Part shown: positions 23,828-33,375 of the stretch, in pieces | Layout: the number at the start of each line of letters is the position of its first letter | How positions within the stretch are numbered: position 1 is the first letter of the stretch | Assembly (NCBI GenBank): GCA_019694465.1 | Contig: JAIBBV010000026.1 | Location: 1 to 42,500 of the forward strand | Direction: 5' to 3' | DNA from: Oligoflexia bacterium | Lineage (GTDB): Bacteria; Bdellovibrionota_C; UBA2361; JAFLCA01 | DNA length: 42,500 bases | The notes under the pieces: model-generated | What the model was told of the DNA's origin: nothing | What the model saw: the letters and a program-made list of their open reading frames with translations, nothing else | Database searches by the model: none | Program-made: the position numbers and the translations under genes

Positions 23828-25726
23828 TTACTTCAAATCAACTGAGTACACTTCTTCTGATAATTTGTTGACCGCCTCGATTAGGTCTGCAGCTCGCACT
23901 TTGATGTCAATTACACCAGGGGTGGAAGAGAAAAAGTGCAAAGACACATCTACTGGAGATCTCTCATAGTCGATTGAATACTGTAGGTCCCGCCTATTAT
24001 CAAGTTGGAAGGGGCCCTTGCCTAGAGCATCAATTATTTCATCGTCTCCCGCAACGAAATTGACAGGTAGGCGTAATCCATAGTTGCGAATGCTAGGACG
24101 CGAGAGCGTAAAGGCTTGGTCGACCAAGGCTATATACTCATCGCTGCTGGCGGATACATTTTGGCTGGCAATTAGGAGGGCATGTAGGCGTAGTAGAGTG
24201 TCATATTTGGGGCGAGTTTTGTTTGTCACGTCATTTAGAAGCCCCAGTCCAGAAGCGGTTTGGCCATTCTGGAGATAGTTTTCAGCCAGAAAAGTTTGGT
24301 AGTAGAGAATTGAGTCTGGTCGCTCTTCCTTGTTCTCGGCGGCTGATATTCTTTTCTCGAGCAGTGTAGCTGGCAGGGCACTTAATACAGCGCCTAGGGT
24401 GGGGTACTCTAAAAGGCTATCTGTATTGCGTACATAAAGGTCTTCTAGATCATTCAATTTCTCAATTAGCACTTGGCGTGCGCGTCGCATCATCCACCAC
24501 GACTTTATAGAAAGCTGAACTCGTTGCTTAAGAAGATATAAGCGCTCAGCGATTGATCGCGGCAAGGTCGAGCCGAGTGCGTTGGCCTTTGCGCCTAGCG
24601 CTTGCGATAGCGAGACTAAGGCAGCAGCCTCCAAGTCCTCCTTGTCAGTGCCAATTTTGCCGAACCATTGTCGATATTCTAGCGCCTTGCCGAGCCTATC
24701 TATCGCCTCATCTAGGTGCCCAGTATGTAGCGCCACTCGGCCGCGGATCAGATCTACAAGCGCACGGTGTTCCTCCCCGTTTCTAAGTGGGTATTGGGCG
24801 ATGCAGCTTTCAAAGTTGTCCATTGCTCCGCGCGCGCCATTTAAGTTCATTTCTTCAATGTACAGCAGCGCAAGGTTAAGTGAGGGTAGTACATGTTCAC
24901 AACCATCCGGCATACTAGTTGCTCGAATCCAGGAGCTTTCGGCTTTGTCTTCTTGAAATGTTTCCTTGTAAACCTCCCCTGAGTTGTTGAGAGGGGTAGC
25001 TGGCTGCCCAAGTTTTCCTAAAGAGAGCTCCTCCGCAATCGCATCGCGAAACACCTTGAGTGCTCCTTGGCGATCCCCCTTCATAGAGAGGAGAATGCCT
25101 AACATATTTAGAGATCGTCCTGCCTCATCCCCAACCAGTATCCCGAGCCTTGCCACACGAATGGCCTCATCTAGGTTACCTAATTTCATGAGTACCCAAG
25201 CTCGAGTTCCTGAGTACCAGGGAGCGGTGTATCCCCAGCCAGTAAACTCGTCCAAGACCTTGAGCGAACCTTCATAGTCGTCAAGGTTTAAGCGAATCTG
25301 TGAGAGCAAATAAAGTAGGTGAGAATGTTGGGCCTGATAGCGATACTCCTTATAGGGAGGCGAGCCATTTTTCTCTGTGAATATATCAAGTGCGCGCTTG
25401 ATGTACTTAAGCGCTAGACGGTAGTGCCCAACGTGGACCAAATAGTATCCAGCCATCAATGAGTGCGCCTCGATTGATTTAGGATCTTTGTCTAGGGCCT
25501 TAAGAATTTTTGTTCTCGCGTCTAGTAGGCGTTCATCCTGCAGGAGCACAGTGGCTTCAAGTAGTAACTCCTCAGGCGATTTATCTTTATCGAGAACTTC
25601 CTCGTCCTGTGATTGGTCTGGGACATCGAAAGGGTCGAATGGATCGTGCACGTCGGCGTGCGCTGGCGCCATGCACAGTAAAAATGCAAGGACCGCTAGG
25701 AGGTTGCGAATGAATTGAGAAATCAC
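23828..25726 (-). CDS. Exported TPR-repeat protein of the MoxR operon
   Basis: About 632 residues from the GTG at 25726, where GTGA overlaps the TGA of the transglutaminase gene and GGAGG lies 7 bases upstream; this overlap decides the start. A signal peptide ends PAHA near residue 25. A short acidic linker (DPFDPFDV and neighbours) is followed by tetratricopeptide repeats over roughly residues 50-350, for example in EAHSLMAGYYLVHVGHYRLALKYIKRAL. The C-terminal 280 residues are helical, ending in a beta-rich part. It probably scaffolds an envelope complex with the products of the adjacent genes. Confidence 0.85.
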   Translation of the reverse strand: MISQFIRNLLAVLAFLLCMAPAHADVHDPFDPFDVPDQSQDEEVLDKDKSPEELLLEATVLLQDERLLDARTKILKALDKDPKSIEAHSLMAGYYLVHVGHYRLALKYIKRALDIFTEKNGSPPYKEYRYQAQHSHLLYLLSQIRLNLDDYEGSLKVLDEFTGWGYTAPWYSGTRAWVLMKLGNLDEAIRVARLGILVGDEAGRSLNMLGILLSMKGDRQGALKVFRDAIAEELSLGKLGQPATPLNNSGEVYKETFQEDKAESSWIRATSMPDGCEHVLPSLNLALLYIEEMNLNGARGAMDNFESCIAQYPLRNGEEHRALVDLIRGRVALHTGHLDEAIDRLGKALEYRQWFGKIGTDKEDLEAAALVSLSQALGAKANALGSTLPRSIAERLYLLKQRVQLSIKSWWMMRRARQVLIEKLNDLEDLYVRNTDSLLEYPTLGAVLSALPATLLEKRISAAENKEERPDSILYYQTFLAENYLQNGQTASGLGLLNDVTNKTRPKYDTLLRLHALLIASQNVSASSDEYIALVDQAFTLSRPSIRNYGLRLPVNFVAGDDEIIDALGKGPFQLDNRRDLQYSIDYERSPVDVSLHFFSSTPGVIDIKVRAADLIEAVNKLSEEVYSVDLK

Positions 25727-27918
25727 CAACTTCCTCCACTAATATAATGGAAAACTGAAGCTGGGTTTAGGTTTGCCAGGATACGACGCCAACGAGGTAA
25801 AGCTTGAAGAGCTTGCAAATCAGCTTGCATGTGCTTTGTGATAGCGTCGCCATCTGAGTCGTTTGATGTGTGACTATAGGCGACTTTCTGCTGCAAAGTA
25901 TTGAGAGAAAGTGTCTCTAGGGAGAGCTCTTGGATCAAGCGCTGCTTGAATTCGGCGCGTGTTTCACCTGGTTGACGGCGCAAGCCTAAGTCAAAAAGAC
26001 TGGCGGATAGAGCAGTGTATGCCCAGCGCGTACGTGTGTTTGTTTGAGACGCTAATTTCCAGCGCAGCCTTAAATATACTTTTAGTGCTCCCAATAAGAC
26101 TAGCAACAGAAGTGCCGCAAGTCCCATGCTGCGCATTGATGGCAGAGGAATTTCAGGCTTTGTTTCTGATGCCTCACCCTTAAGGATGTCCTTTGGTAAA
26201 ATATCCTCGCCTGGCTCTAGTAGAGTCATTAACTCTTCTAGCACTTTCATATCAACTTGGGTGTCGGCATGACTCTCGACTTGTTCGGGTTGAATGTCGA
26301 TGGGGATCCAGCCATAGCCCTGCACAAACGCCTCAGCCCAGGCATGTCGATCGCTCATGCGTAAGAGTGTGTGGCCGTCCTTGGCTTGGCTAAGATCGGT
26401 CAAATAGCCAGTGCCAATTCGGGCCGGGATGCCGAGCGATCTAAGCATGTAAGTTATGGCGTGCGCGAAATGAACACAGTATCCCCGATGATCGCCAAAA
26501 AGAAATGGCGCTACAGGGTCATCCTCAGGCTTGGTCTCATGATTTGGGGTAAGAGTATAAATAGCGGTCTTATTGAGGAATTGAATAATTGCGACCGTTT
26601 TTTCAATTGGTTGATTGAAATTCTTGGTCACTTCTTGCGCTAATTGCGCATAGCGTGGGTCAGGATGAGTAAGCAAATAATGCGCACGCGTCGCGGCAGA
26701 CCAGGCTGGATTGCCAACTGGGGCCTGGGCTAAATCTGTGAGCTTAAAAGCCGGTACCATTGAATAGGCTCGAAAAGCAGCCTTAAACCTTGCTGGATTG
26801 GGGTTTCGCACGGGATCTATTGTTATTGGGTAATCGACTGCAAAGCCTAGCTTGTGATCAGTGAGCAGGTACACCGATTGGCGAAGAGGGACTCGCGTGC
26901 CAAGAGAGGTGTCTTCTTCGCCCCGAAATGTTTCAGATGGACTGGTGCCTGGGACATCTTGGTCGAAGTCCCTGCTAGCCATCACCATCTCCCGTCCATT
27001 AAATGAGGATAGCGCACTTTCGCGCAGATATAGCATGGGGATCCATGGATTTTCCTTATAGTCGCCATCTAGACGCAGGAGAGCGGCAGGTTGATTTGTG
27101 CTACCGAGAGCTGAATGAAAACCAAGCGGGCTCATGCCTTCTTGAGAGTCTTCGCCTACTCCGTTGCCGGTCATCGTCTTGGCAAGTTGCGTGTAGTGAC
27201 GGTTGGTGCTCCCAGCAATTAGAGCGACAGTGAGTGCTACAAAAAGGAATATCAATATTGCTGCCAAAGGGCGTGGGTTGCCACGTACTTGGGAAATTTT
27301 GCGGCCTGACCCGGCAATTGGCGTAGCAGCGAAATATAGGTAAAGCGAGATAGCGCTGAAAGAAATAACACCAATTGATATTAGCATCGTGACCGGTTCG
27401 ACCCCGAACCACCACGCTAAGGTATTGACCATCTGCGGTGAGTCGAAATGGAAGTTGCGATGGCCTGCAAATAGCCAAATAGACAACATAAGCAGAGCGC
27501 CTGCCTCAAGTGTTAGGGTATGTCGGAAGCGGAAGAACCCCCAGGCTGCTATGGCAGCGAGTACAAAGCTAGCAAGAGCTAGATATCCATGCAGCGAAAA
27601 GGCATAGCTATAAAAGGAAGGAGTCTCTCCTAGCGCAGCGATGCGGGAGAGTGTCTCCAGAAACAAACTAGCTGTTAAGGTGAGGACAGCAATTAGCGTA
27701 AAAAATCCGCGCGAGAGTAAGGTGCTCGTCGCTAGAAAGCTCCCTGCGATTGTTCCAGCGGTGGTTGCCAGGCACAGAATTGAAACGGGGGTGCCCAGTT
27801 CGTTTAAGGAATTGAGGCTAAAGACCAGTGAAGCGAGGAAGCAGGAGCGGAAGAGGATAATTGCTGTTAGTCCACTCCAAAGCCTAAAGTTTGCTGTGGG
27901 ATGCGCAGCATTATTCAT
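25723..27918 (-). CDS. Transglutaminase-like membrane protein (TgpA/DUF3488 type)
   Basis: About 731 residues from ATG 27918. That start forms an ATGA overlap with the DUF58 stop and has GGAGG 7 bases upstream. The N-terminal 240 residues hold about seven membrane spans. A periplasmic part follows with the transglutaminase core: Cys in RGYCVHFAHA, His in SDRHAWAEAF, and Asp in PIDIQPEQ form the Cys-His-Asp triad. One more span near residue 600 precedes a cytoplasmic tail. TgpA-type proteins are envelope enzymes, essential in Pseudomonas aeruginosa, with unclear substrates. It is translationally coupled to the genes on both sides. Confidence 0.92.
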   Translation of the reverse strand: MNNAAHPTANFRLWSGLTAIILFRSCFLASLVFSLNSLNELGTPVSILCLATTAGTIAGSFLATSTLLSRGFFTLIAVLTLTASLFLETLSRIAALGETPSFYSYAFSLHGYLALASFVLAAIAAWGFFRFRHTLTLEAGALLMLSIWLFAGHRNFHFDSPQMVNTLAWWFGVEPVTMLISIGVISFSAISLYLYFAATPIAGSGRKISQVRGNPRPLAAILIFLFVALTVALIAGSTNRHYTQLAKTMTGNGVGEDSQEGMSPLGFHSALGSTNQPAALLRLDGDYKENPWIPMLYLRESALSSFNGREMVMASRDFDQDVPGTSPSETFRGEEDTSLGTRVPLRQSVYLLTDHKLGFAVDYPITIDPVRNPNPARFKAAFRAYSMVPAFKLTDLAQAPVGNPAWSAATRAHYLLTHPDPRYAQLAQEVTKNFNQPIEKTVAIIQFLNKTAIYTLTPNHETKPEDDPVAPFLFGDHRGYCVHFAHAITYMLRSLGIPARIGTGYLTDLSQAKDGHTLLRMSDRHAWAEAFVQGYGWIPIDIQPEQVESHADTQVDMKVLEELMTLLEPGEDILPKDILKGEASETKPEIPLPSMRSMGLAALLLLVLLGALKVYLRLRWKLASQTNTRTRWAYTALSASLFDLGLRRQPGETRAEFKQRLIQELSLETLSLNTLQQKVAYSHTSNDSDGDAITKHMQADLQALQALPRWRRILANLNPASVFHYISGGSW

Positions 27919-29276
27919 GAAAACACCTCCCAAGCCCGTTGCAAGCAAAGGCGAGTAAGGAGAGTCTCGCCTTCTCTTGAGGTTGCTGGACTTGCTGAGG
28001 CAGGTGCACTAAAAAACCAGCGCCTAATACTAGAGTTAGCCTCGAGCGCCCGAGCGTCTTCAAGTGAGCTAAATCCACCCAGTGCGAAAGTAGGAATTAT
28101 TTGTTGCTGTTCTAAAAATTGCCCTAATAACTCACAGCGCTTAATAAGTATTGGGTTTGCAAGGGAGCTGCGTGGGGTAAAAATTAAGACGCGGCGTATG
28201 AAGCCGTCGCCAATTGTGGTCCTACAGGACTCCAAAAAGCGCGAGAATGCGTCAATAGCCTGAGACTCTGCTCGTACGCTGTCCCAGGTAGAGTCGATGA
28301 GGATCTCCTCGGCCTCGGAGCGAGTTCTGGCTAGCGCCCGTTCCCCCATTCCATCACAGCCGAGTAGAGCTTCGAGTCTCAGTTCTTCAAGTGTTTCAAG
28401 GTAATTTAGGGCTGCGCTGCAGGCGTCGTCATCCGCTGGGCCTGCAAGGACGTATACTACTACTTGGCCTTCGGGAGTCATGGAGTTTTCTGCGTGCCGC
28501 GATACAAGCTCGCCAGCACGTGCGAAAATTTTCCAAACAATTTTTTTCAATCCATCTGAGGGATGGTAGCGCTTAAGGTCTAACGGATCGCCCATCCGTT
28601 GGCGCGAGTCTTGATATAGGTCTCCTGGACGTTCGCTGGAGCTTAGAACAGGAAAAGATCTTCCGCTATGTGGCTGTGGGGTAACTCGAAGAGTTGATGC
28701 CTCTGATGGTGGTAGTACGCTCCAGTTGACATAACTTAGGCCTAGGCGATCTTCCAATGTAAGGTGAAAGCAGCGAATCCGCCAAAGTCCTCGATGCGGG
28801 AACATGATTGTTTCAGCAAGCGTGCGAGGCGCGTCGCTGCTCCCGGTTATCCGGTGCTCCATGCTTGGCAGAGCTTCTTGGTCAAATTCAGCACTGACCT
28901 TCAGGGAAAAAAATGGAAGAATTGATACAGGCGTAGTGCGAATAATTACACGGCAAGGTGTGCCGGCAGTGATCACTGAGCCATCAGTATCTGGCGGGTA
29001 GGCCTGCATGCTGACGCTGCGTCTGAGGCGTAAAGCTTGGGTTAGAGTCATGATGCCAAAGCCGGATAAACTAATCAGCAAGGAATAAGAAAGGACTGAT
29101 GCTACGATGTCATTGTCAGAGCGGACTGGCCCAACTACGAAAACTGTAGCTAACAGCAATAATAGAAAGCCACGTGCCGAAAATAGCAGTGGAACTTGCA
29201 CGATCAGGCCCAATAGGGTTCGCCGCGCGGGCGCGCCTTCGAACCTAAGTGCTGCAGATAGAGCAGTAGAGGGCAT
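27915..29276 (-). CDS. DUF58 domain protein, first gene of the MoxR operon
   Basis: A 453-residue protein with two membrane spans near residues 25-60. The DUF58 block lies near residues 210-260: GDLYQDSRQRMGDPLDLKRYHPSDGLKKIVWK and the following RHAE match the family pattern of a conserved G, R-x-Y, and I-x-W. A VWA-like region follows. DUF58 proteins are thought to be partners of MoxR ATPases and transglutaminases in the envelope. It leads the operon and overlaps the next gene by 4 bases (ATGA). Confidence 0.92.
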   Translation of the reverse strand: MPSTALSAALRFEGAPARRTLLGLIVQVPLLFSARGFLLLLLATVFVVGPVRSDNDIVASVLSYSLLISLSGFGIMTLTQALRLRRSVSMQAYPPDTDGSVITAGTPCRVIIRTTPVSILPFFSLKVSAEFDQEALPSMEHRITGSSDAPRTLAETIMFPHRGLWRIRCFHLTLEDRLGLSYVNWSVLPPSEASTLRVTPQPHSGRSFPVLSSSERPGDLYQDSRQRMGDPLDLKRYHPSDGLKKIVWKIFARAGELVSRHAENSMTPEGQVVVYVLAGPADDDACSAALNYLETLEELRLEALLGCDGMGERALARTRSEAEEILIDSTWDSVRAESQAIDAFSRFLESCRTTIGDGFIRRVLIFTPRSSLANPILIKRCELLGQFLEQQQIIPTFALGGFSSLEDARALEANSSIRRWFFSAPASASPATSREGETLLTRLCLQRAWEVFS

Positions 29277-29327
29277 GTTTCCGCCAATCTATACGCTGAG
29301 CCTGTATTATAGAGCCTGCATTAGTTA

Positions 29328-29525
29328 CTAAGGTACGCTAATGCGATTTGCGCGAAATGCGAGATTCGAAGCCAACCCCAATTCTCGGTCTTCGAGGGTG
29401 GTGTCTCGTCTGCCTACGCGCTCTAAGTCTATCGGGATTCGGTAGGTCTTACAAATAGGTCGAATTTCGGAATAGACGCCATCATTCCAGATTGGAGCGA
29501 GGTCCCGTGTTGTGTATCGGGCCAT
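29328..29525 (-). CDS. Doubtful small ORF with an adenylosuccinate lyase-like N-terminus
   Basis: A 65-codon frame between the response regulator and DUF58 genes. Its first 15 residues, MARYTTRDLAPIWND, resemble the start of PurB proteins (M-x-RYT...IW). The remainder does not match that enzyme, which is over 400 residues long. It may be a relic of a purB gene, a small unknown gene, or chance. There is no clear ribosome site. The rest of 29277-29667 shows nothing that I can support. Confidence 0.3.
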   Translation of the reverse strand: MARYTTRDLAPIWNDGVYSEIRPICKTYRIPIDLERVGRRDTTLEDRELGLASNLAFRANRISVP

Positions 29526-29667
29526 ATTAGAGCGCTCAGCAAGACTAGGCCCAGACCAGGGCCGCTATCTATAGTTTCTAAGCAGGCTTTTGGGTAATCG
29601 CCCCGCGCTGCAAAGACAGCCTCCAGGCTATCGCCTGGTTGACATGTGGTGCCTATTCAGAACGTTC

Positions 29668-30351
29668 TTAGGCGTTTAGAAGGTTATTTCTAATTGCGTA
29701 ACGCACTAGGTCAGCTGTGCTTGAAAAGCCAAGTTTCTTGATAACACGCGCGCGGTGCGTTTCGACTGTGCGTGGGCTTATTAAAAGCTGCTTTGCGATA
29801 ATACGGTTCGGCTGTCCATCGGCAAGCAGGAAAAAGACCTGACGCTCAGGCTTGCTAAGCTTATGCAGTGGATCGTCCTTGGATGACTTTTGGTCTGTGT
29901 CGACAGCTTGGACCATTGAGCTGAATTGTTGCGGGATAGCGATATTGCCGGAGCGAATCTTTTCTAAAGCACTCAAAAAGTCAGAGTAGGGAGCACTTTT
30001 TAGAATATATCCGACGGCACCGGAGCTTAGAGCTTGTTGAACTTTCTGAGGATCTTCGTACATAGTGAGGAAGGCGACCTTGCAGTTCAAGTTGTTGCGT
30101 TTGATGTGAAACAATACCTCTAGGCCACTTTTGCCAGGCAGCCCTATGTCGACCAGGACTAAATCCGGCTGCTTTGATTCAATTAGCTTGAGAGTGGAAT
30201 CAACGTCACGCGCTTCTCCCACTACTTTATATTGTTGTGACTCTTCTATGACCTTCCGTAGTGCATGACGCACTAGATCGTGGTCCTCCGTAATTACTAT
30301 GGAGAGTGGGGACTGTTGGGATTGAGACTTTAGTGCACTACTAGCTTGCAT
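29668..30351 (-). CDS. NarL/FixJ-type response regulator
   Basis: A 227-residue transcription regulator. Residues 15-135 form a receiver domain with acidic residues EDHD near 22-25, the phosphate-accepting Asp68 in LVLVDIGLPG, and the Lys in YILKSA. A LuxR-type helix-turn-helix follows at about 165-225, with LSKPERQVFFLLADGQPNRIIAKQLLISPRTVETHRARVIKKLG. No histidine kinase gene is adjacent, so it is an orphan here. The 16-residue N-terminal extension rich in Ser and Gln is unusual. It is divergent from pssA. Confidence 0.95.
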   Translation of the reverse strand: MQASSALKSQSQQSPLSIVITEDHDLVRHALRKVIEESQQYKVVGEARDVDSTLKLIESKQPDLVLVDIGLPGKSGLEVLFHIKRNNLNCKVAFLTMYEDPQKVQQALSSGAVGYILKSAPYSDFLSALEKIRSGNIAIPQQFSSMVQAVDTDQKSSKDDPLHKLSKPERQVFFLLADGQPNRIIAKQLLISPRTVETHRARVIKKLGFSSTADLVRYAIRNNLLNA

Positions 30352-30535
30352 AACTTCGCATTACAATGACCTTAACTGCGCGACCCTACAAGCGGATTAT
30401 CGCCTGAAGTGCCGTTGCTGGGTAGTATAGCGCGAAGAAATTTCTTAAAAAGATCGAAGTTTGGTATAGTTGCTCGGCCTTGTAAGGGAAATCCGGAGTT
30501 TTTCGTAGATTTTCGTTTAGCGGTGAGCTTACATC

Positions 30536-31315
30536 ATGCAGCCAATTAAAATACGTAGTGAACTTAAGGATCGCTTATACCGCCGACGCTACTTGGTCCC
30601 CAACGCCGTAACCCTCGGCAATATGTTCTGTGGATTTCTTACGGTCATTTATGCGGCATCTGGGCGCTTTGAGAAGGCAGTTATCGCTATCGCCGTCGCG
30701 ATCCTCCTTGATGGTTTGGATGGCCGAGTCGCGCGTCGCCTAAATGCTACTTCCCGCTTTGGCGTTGAGTTTGATTCCTTCTCCGATTTAGTTTCCTTTG
30801 GCATTGCCCCGGCCTTGCTCATGTACTACTGGTGCTTTTTGAATGGGGCAGATGAGTTTGGCGTAGCGATGACATTTGTATACGCGCTGTGCGCTGCCTC
30901 AAGATTGGCCCGTTTCAATATTTCTGCTGAAAATTTACAGAGCTTTGTTGGCTTGCCAACTCCCGGTGCAGCAGGCGCCGTCGCTGCTATCGTTAATTGT
31001 GCTCCTTGGGCTCAAAACTCATGGTGGGCGGAAATTCTCGGCACGTGTGTGATGTTGGGATTAGCCTACCTGATGGTTTCGCGCGTCGAATTTTTCAGCA
31101 TTAAGCGTATGAAGTTGAAGGGTCTCAGGCTGTTTGCCCGCGTCGCTCTGGGGCTGCTAATCGCCTTGATTTGGTACAACTCACGAATAGGGTTTTTAGT
31201 ACTGGCCTTTGGGTACGTTGGAAGTGGAATGGTAGCGCTGCTCCTTCAGCGATTAAGGCCCGCAGCCCCTATTAATGCGGCCCCAGGCAGCGAACGCTTA
31301 ACTCAAATAAAATAG
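30536..31315 (+). CDS. pssA: CDP-diacylglycerol-serine O-phosphatidyltransferase
   Basis: A 259-residue membrane enzyme that joins serine to CDP-diacylglycerol to make phosphatidylserine, the precursor of phosphatidylethanolamine. The CDP-alcohol phosphotransferase motif is complete: DGLDGRVARRL, then GVEFDSFSD, at about residues 61-85, with the four metal-binding aspartates. NAVTLGNMFCGF near residue 22 is typical of PssA. About seven or eight membrane spans follow. The decarboxylase gene psd, often beside it, is not seen. Two genes further on is a PmtA-like methyltransferase that may act on the same lipid pathway. Confidence 0.93.
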   Translation: MQPIKIRSELKDRLYRRRYLVPNAVTLGNMFCGFLTVIYAASGRFEKAVIAIAVAILLDGLDGRVARRLNATSRFGVEFDSFSDLVSFGIAPALLMYYWCFLNGADEFGVAMTFVYALCAASRLARFNISAENLQSFVGLPTPGAAGAVAAIVNCAPWAQNSWWAEILGTCVMLGLAYLMVSRVEFFSIKRMKLKGLRLFARVALGLLIALIWYNSRIGFLVLAFGYVGSGMVALLLQRLRPAAPINAAPGSERLTQIK

Positions 31316-31409
31316 CGAGGTCTTGAAGATTGCGGCCACTACGCGCTCTTCCCGGCTTAGAAGGCTATCAGCGTTCTGGCTGCCACTCACGTACGCGTAG
31401 GTTTTTCTG

Positions 31410-32399
31410 ATGAATACCTCATTGGCGCCGGGTCCAGTTGATGTGCACGTGCATATGCTTGGAACTGGAGCTGAGGGGAGTGGGTGCTTTCTCCGGCTAA
31501 CTGGTCATTATGCATGGTTGGGCCGTTTAATAGCGCGAGACCTAGGTGTCCCCCTATCGGCGTTGAGGGAGGGGTTGGAGTCAGCCTTACTTCCACGCGT
31601 AATTAAATACATTACTGCTAGTCGCCTATCTCACGTAGTGCTACTTGCGCATGAGCTGCCGCACGATGATCTTGGTCGAGCCATGCCTGATCTTGCATCT
31701 TTCTTTGTCCCCAATCGCTACGTGCTGAAGTTGGCCCGCCAATACCCTCAAATATTGCCGGGAGTTGCGATCCATCCCGCGCGGCCCGACGCGATGGAGG
31801 AGCTAGAGCGTTGCCTTGAAGGCGGAGCAGCCTTGCTTAAGATTTTACCTAACTGTCAGAACATTAATTGTTCCGAAGAGCGTTTTGCTCCGTTTTGGCA
31901 ACGCATGGCTCAAGCTGGCTTGCCCTTGTTAGCTCATACTGGCGGCGAACTTAGTGTGCCAGTGCTACGTAAAGAGTATGCGGACCCAAGTTATTTGCGT
32001 TTACCGCTGGAGTGTGGAGTTAAGGTGATCGCGGCTCATGCCGGTTCGCGAAGTTTACTGTGGGACCGCGACTACACAAACACATTCTTGGACATGCTTG
32101 AGCGTTATCCAACATTATATGGGGATAATAGTGGAATGCAGACCCCGCTTCGTTCGCGTTACTTGCGTAGACTACTTGAGCCGGCCGTGATGGGACGAAT
32201 TGTTCATGGAAGCGACTTCCCAATTCCCATCTCTGGGCGCTGGGTGGCTTGGCAGGGGATGCTGGCGGCAGCGGACGCCAAGGCTGCAAGTCAGATCGAA
32301 TCGCCGCTAGAGCGCGATTTGTTTATTAAGGAGCGCATGGGATTTTCCTCCCAGACGTTTACACGGGCGTGGCAGGTCTTGCGCGCTAAGCAGCCCTAG
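31410..32399 (+). CDS. Amidohydrolase family metal-dependent hydrolase
   Basis: A 329-residue soluble protein with the TIM-barrel amidohydrolase pattern. Metal-binding His13 and His15 lie in VDVHVHMLG, further histidines in LAHTGGE and IAAHAGS, and the catalytic Asp in VHGSDFPIP near residue 272. This resembles the amidohydrolase-2 group of hydrolases and decarboxylases acting on small rings or amides, but the substrate is unknown. It starts 95 bases after pssA. Its 3' end overlaps the convergent methyltransferase gene by 14 bases. Confidence 0.85.
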   Translation: MNTSLAPGPVDVHVHMLGTGAEGSGCFLRLTGHYAWLGRLIARDLGVPLSALREGLESALLPRVIKYITASRLSHVVLLAHELPHDDLGRAMPDLASFFVPNRYVLKLARQYPQILPGVAIHPARPDAMEELERCLEGGAALLKILPNCQNINCSEERFAPFWQRMAQAGLPLLAHTGGELSVPVLRKEYADPSYLRLPLECGVKVIAAHAGSRSLLWDRDYTNTFLDMLERYPTLYGDNSGMQTPLRSRYLRRLLEPAVMGRIVHGSDFPIPISGRWVAWQGMLAAADAKAASQIESPLERDLFIKERMGFSSQTFTRAWQVLRAKQP

Positions 32400-33033
32400 G
32401 TGAGTTCAATTCAAGAGTATAGATGTTAATTGGTAGCACGTTGAGCCACACTCTATCTCGGCTCATCTTATGACGCTGATACATAGACTTGAAGAATGAA
32501 TCTAGCTCCTGCATTCGACGCTTGTGATTCGGATGCGCGACTACTTTGCCAAGCGAGCGAAGACCGATGTACTCGTAATAAGTCATCTTTGTTTCAGGGT
32601 TACTGAGGCGCTCAAGTTTGGCAAAAATTTCTTCTACTGTTGATAGACTAAAATTCAGAAATGGCAGCGCACACACGATCGTATTGTAGCGACGATCTTC
32701 TGGGAGGTCCTGCACCGGACCCTGGAAGAAGGTGATGCGTTCACGATGCCTCAAAAAGTTAGGGTTGTCCTTAAGGCGATCCTTAAGGGCGGCCATAAAG
32801 CGAGGGTTAATTTCGCACAATGTTAGATGGTCACCCTCGACCATGTCCTCCAGAATTTTAACGGTAACCGGACCTGTGCCGGGGCCGAGCTCGAGGATAT
32901 TCTGAGGCGTACGACTTTTTCGTAGAGGATTTGTCAGTGCGCGGGCGGCCCAAGGGGAACTTGGGAAGCAAGTTCCGGTAGTTTGGAACTCTCGCAGGAA
33001 CTCTTTGACGAAGACTACATTGTCCTTAATCAT
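32386..33033 (-). CDS. SAM-dependent methyltransferase, PmtA-like
   Basis: A 215-residue soluble protein. The SAM site is ILELGPGTGPVTVKIL near residues 46-61, followed by acidic LCEINPRFM. FVKEFLREFQTTGTCFPSSPWAARAL at the N-terminus resembles the membrane-binding start of phosphatidylethanolamine N-methyltransferases of the PmtA and rRNA-adenine-methylase-like type. That would make phosphatidylcholine from the lipid made through PssA nearby. The lipid role is an inference; a different substrate is possible. Confidence 0.75.
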   Translation of the reverse strand: MIKDNVVFVKEFLREFQTTGTCFPSSPWAARALTNPLRKSRTPQNILELGPGTGPVTVKILEDMVEGDHLTLCEINPRFMAALKDRLKDNPNFLRHRERITFFQGPVQDLPEDRRYNTIVCALPFLNFSLSTVEEIFAKLERLSNPETKMTYYEYIGLRSLGKVVAHPNHKRRMQELDSFFKSMYQRHKMSRDRVWLNVLPINIYTLELNSPRAA

Positions 33034-33375
33034 AGCAACCTAACACTCACCACATCGGACCTTATAAGCATTAGCTATAGGTCCTATATCTTTATATAAT
33101 CGAGCGATTCCGGCTATGCCGCAAGACCAGCGACCGTTACCTAACCTCTTCTCTAGTGCTCCTACCGTGCGCCGATGTCAACCCTCTCCGATGAGCTACA
33201 TTGAGATAAGTCGGGCAGGGCGCAAAAGCCATGGCTGCCCTCTCCGTGGTAGCCAGGCTAATGTAAGTACATATACAGTTATGGGGTGTGGACAATTCGA
33301 TGTAGCCTCCTGTAACTCTTAGAGTTAATTTGCTTAAATTAGGGCACTACTTTTTGCTTCTCGCGGGGAACGCTT
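33034..33375. promoter_or_regulatory. Divergent intergenic region, PmtA-like gene / pgi
   Basis: This 342-base gap separates two outward-reading genes and should hold both promoters. An AT-rich TATATAAT at about 33090-33097 could be a -10 element. A 68-codon frame inside it has no ribosome site and an odd composition, so I do not call it a gene. Confidence 0.3.

Noticed and set aside
23083..28263. Many plus-strand frames of 60-125 codons opposite the MoxR operon
   Set aside because: All lie antisense to well-supported genes and show low-complexity Ser/Arg-rich translations typical of shadow frames.
33116..33322. Plus-strand frame of 68 codons between the PmtA-like gene and pgi
   Set aside because: No ribosome site, no recognisable domain, and a composition rich in Cys, Ser and Pro unlike its neighbours; it fills a divergent promoter region.
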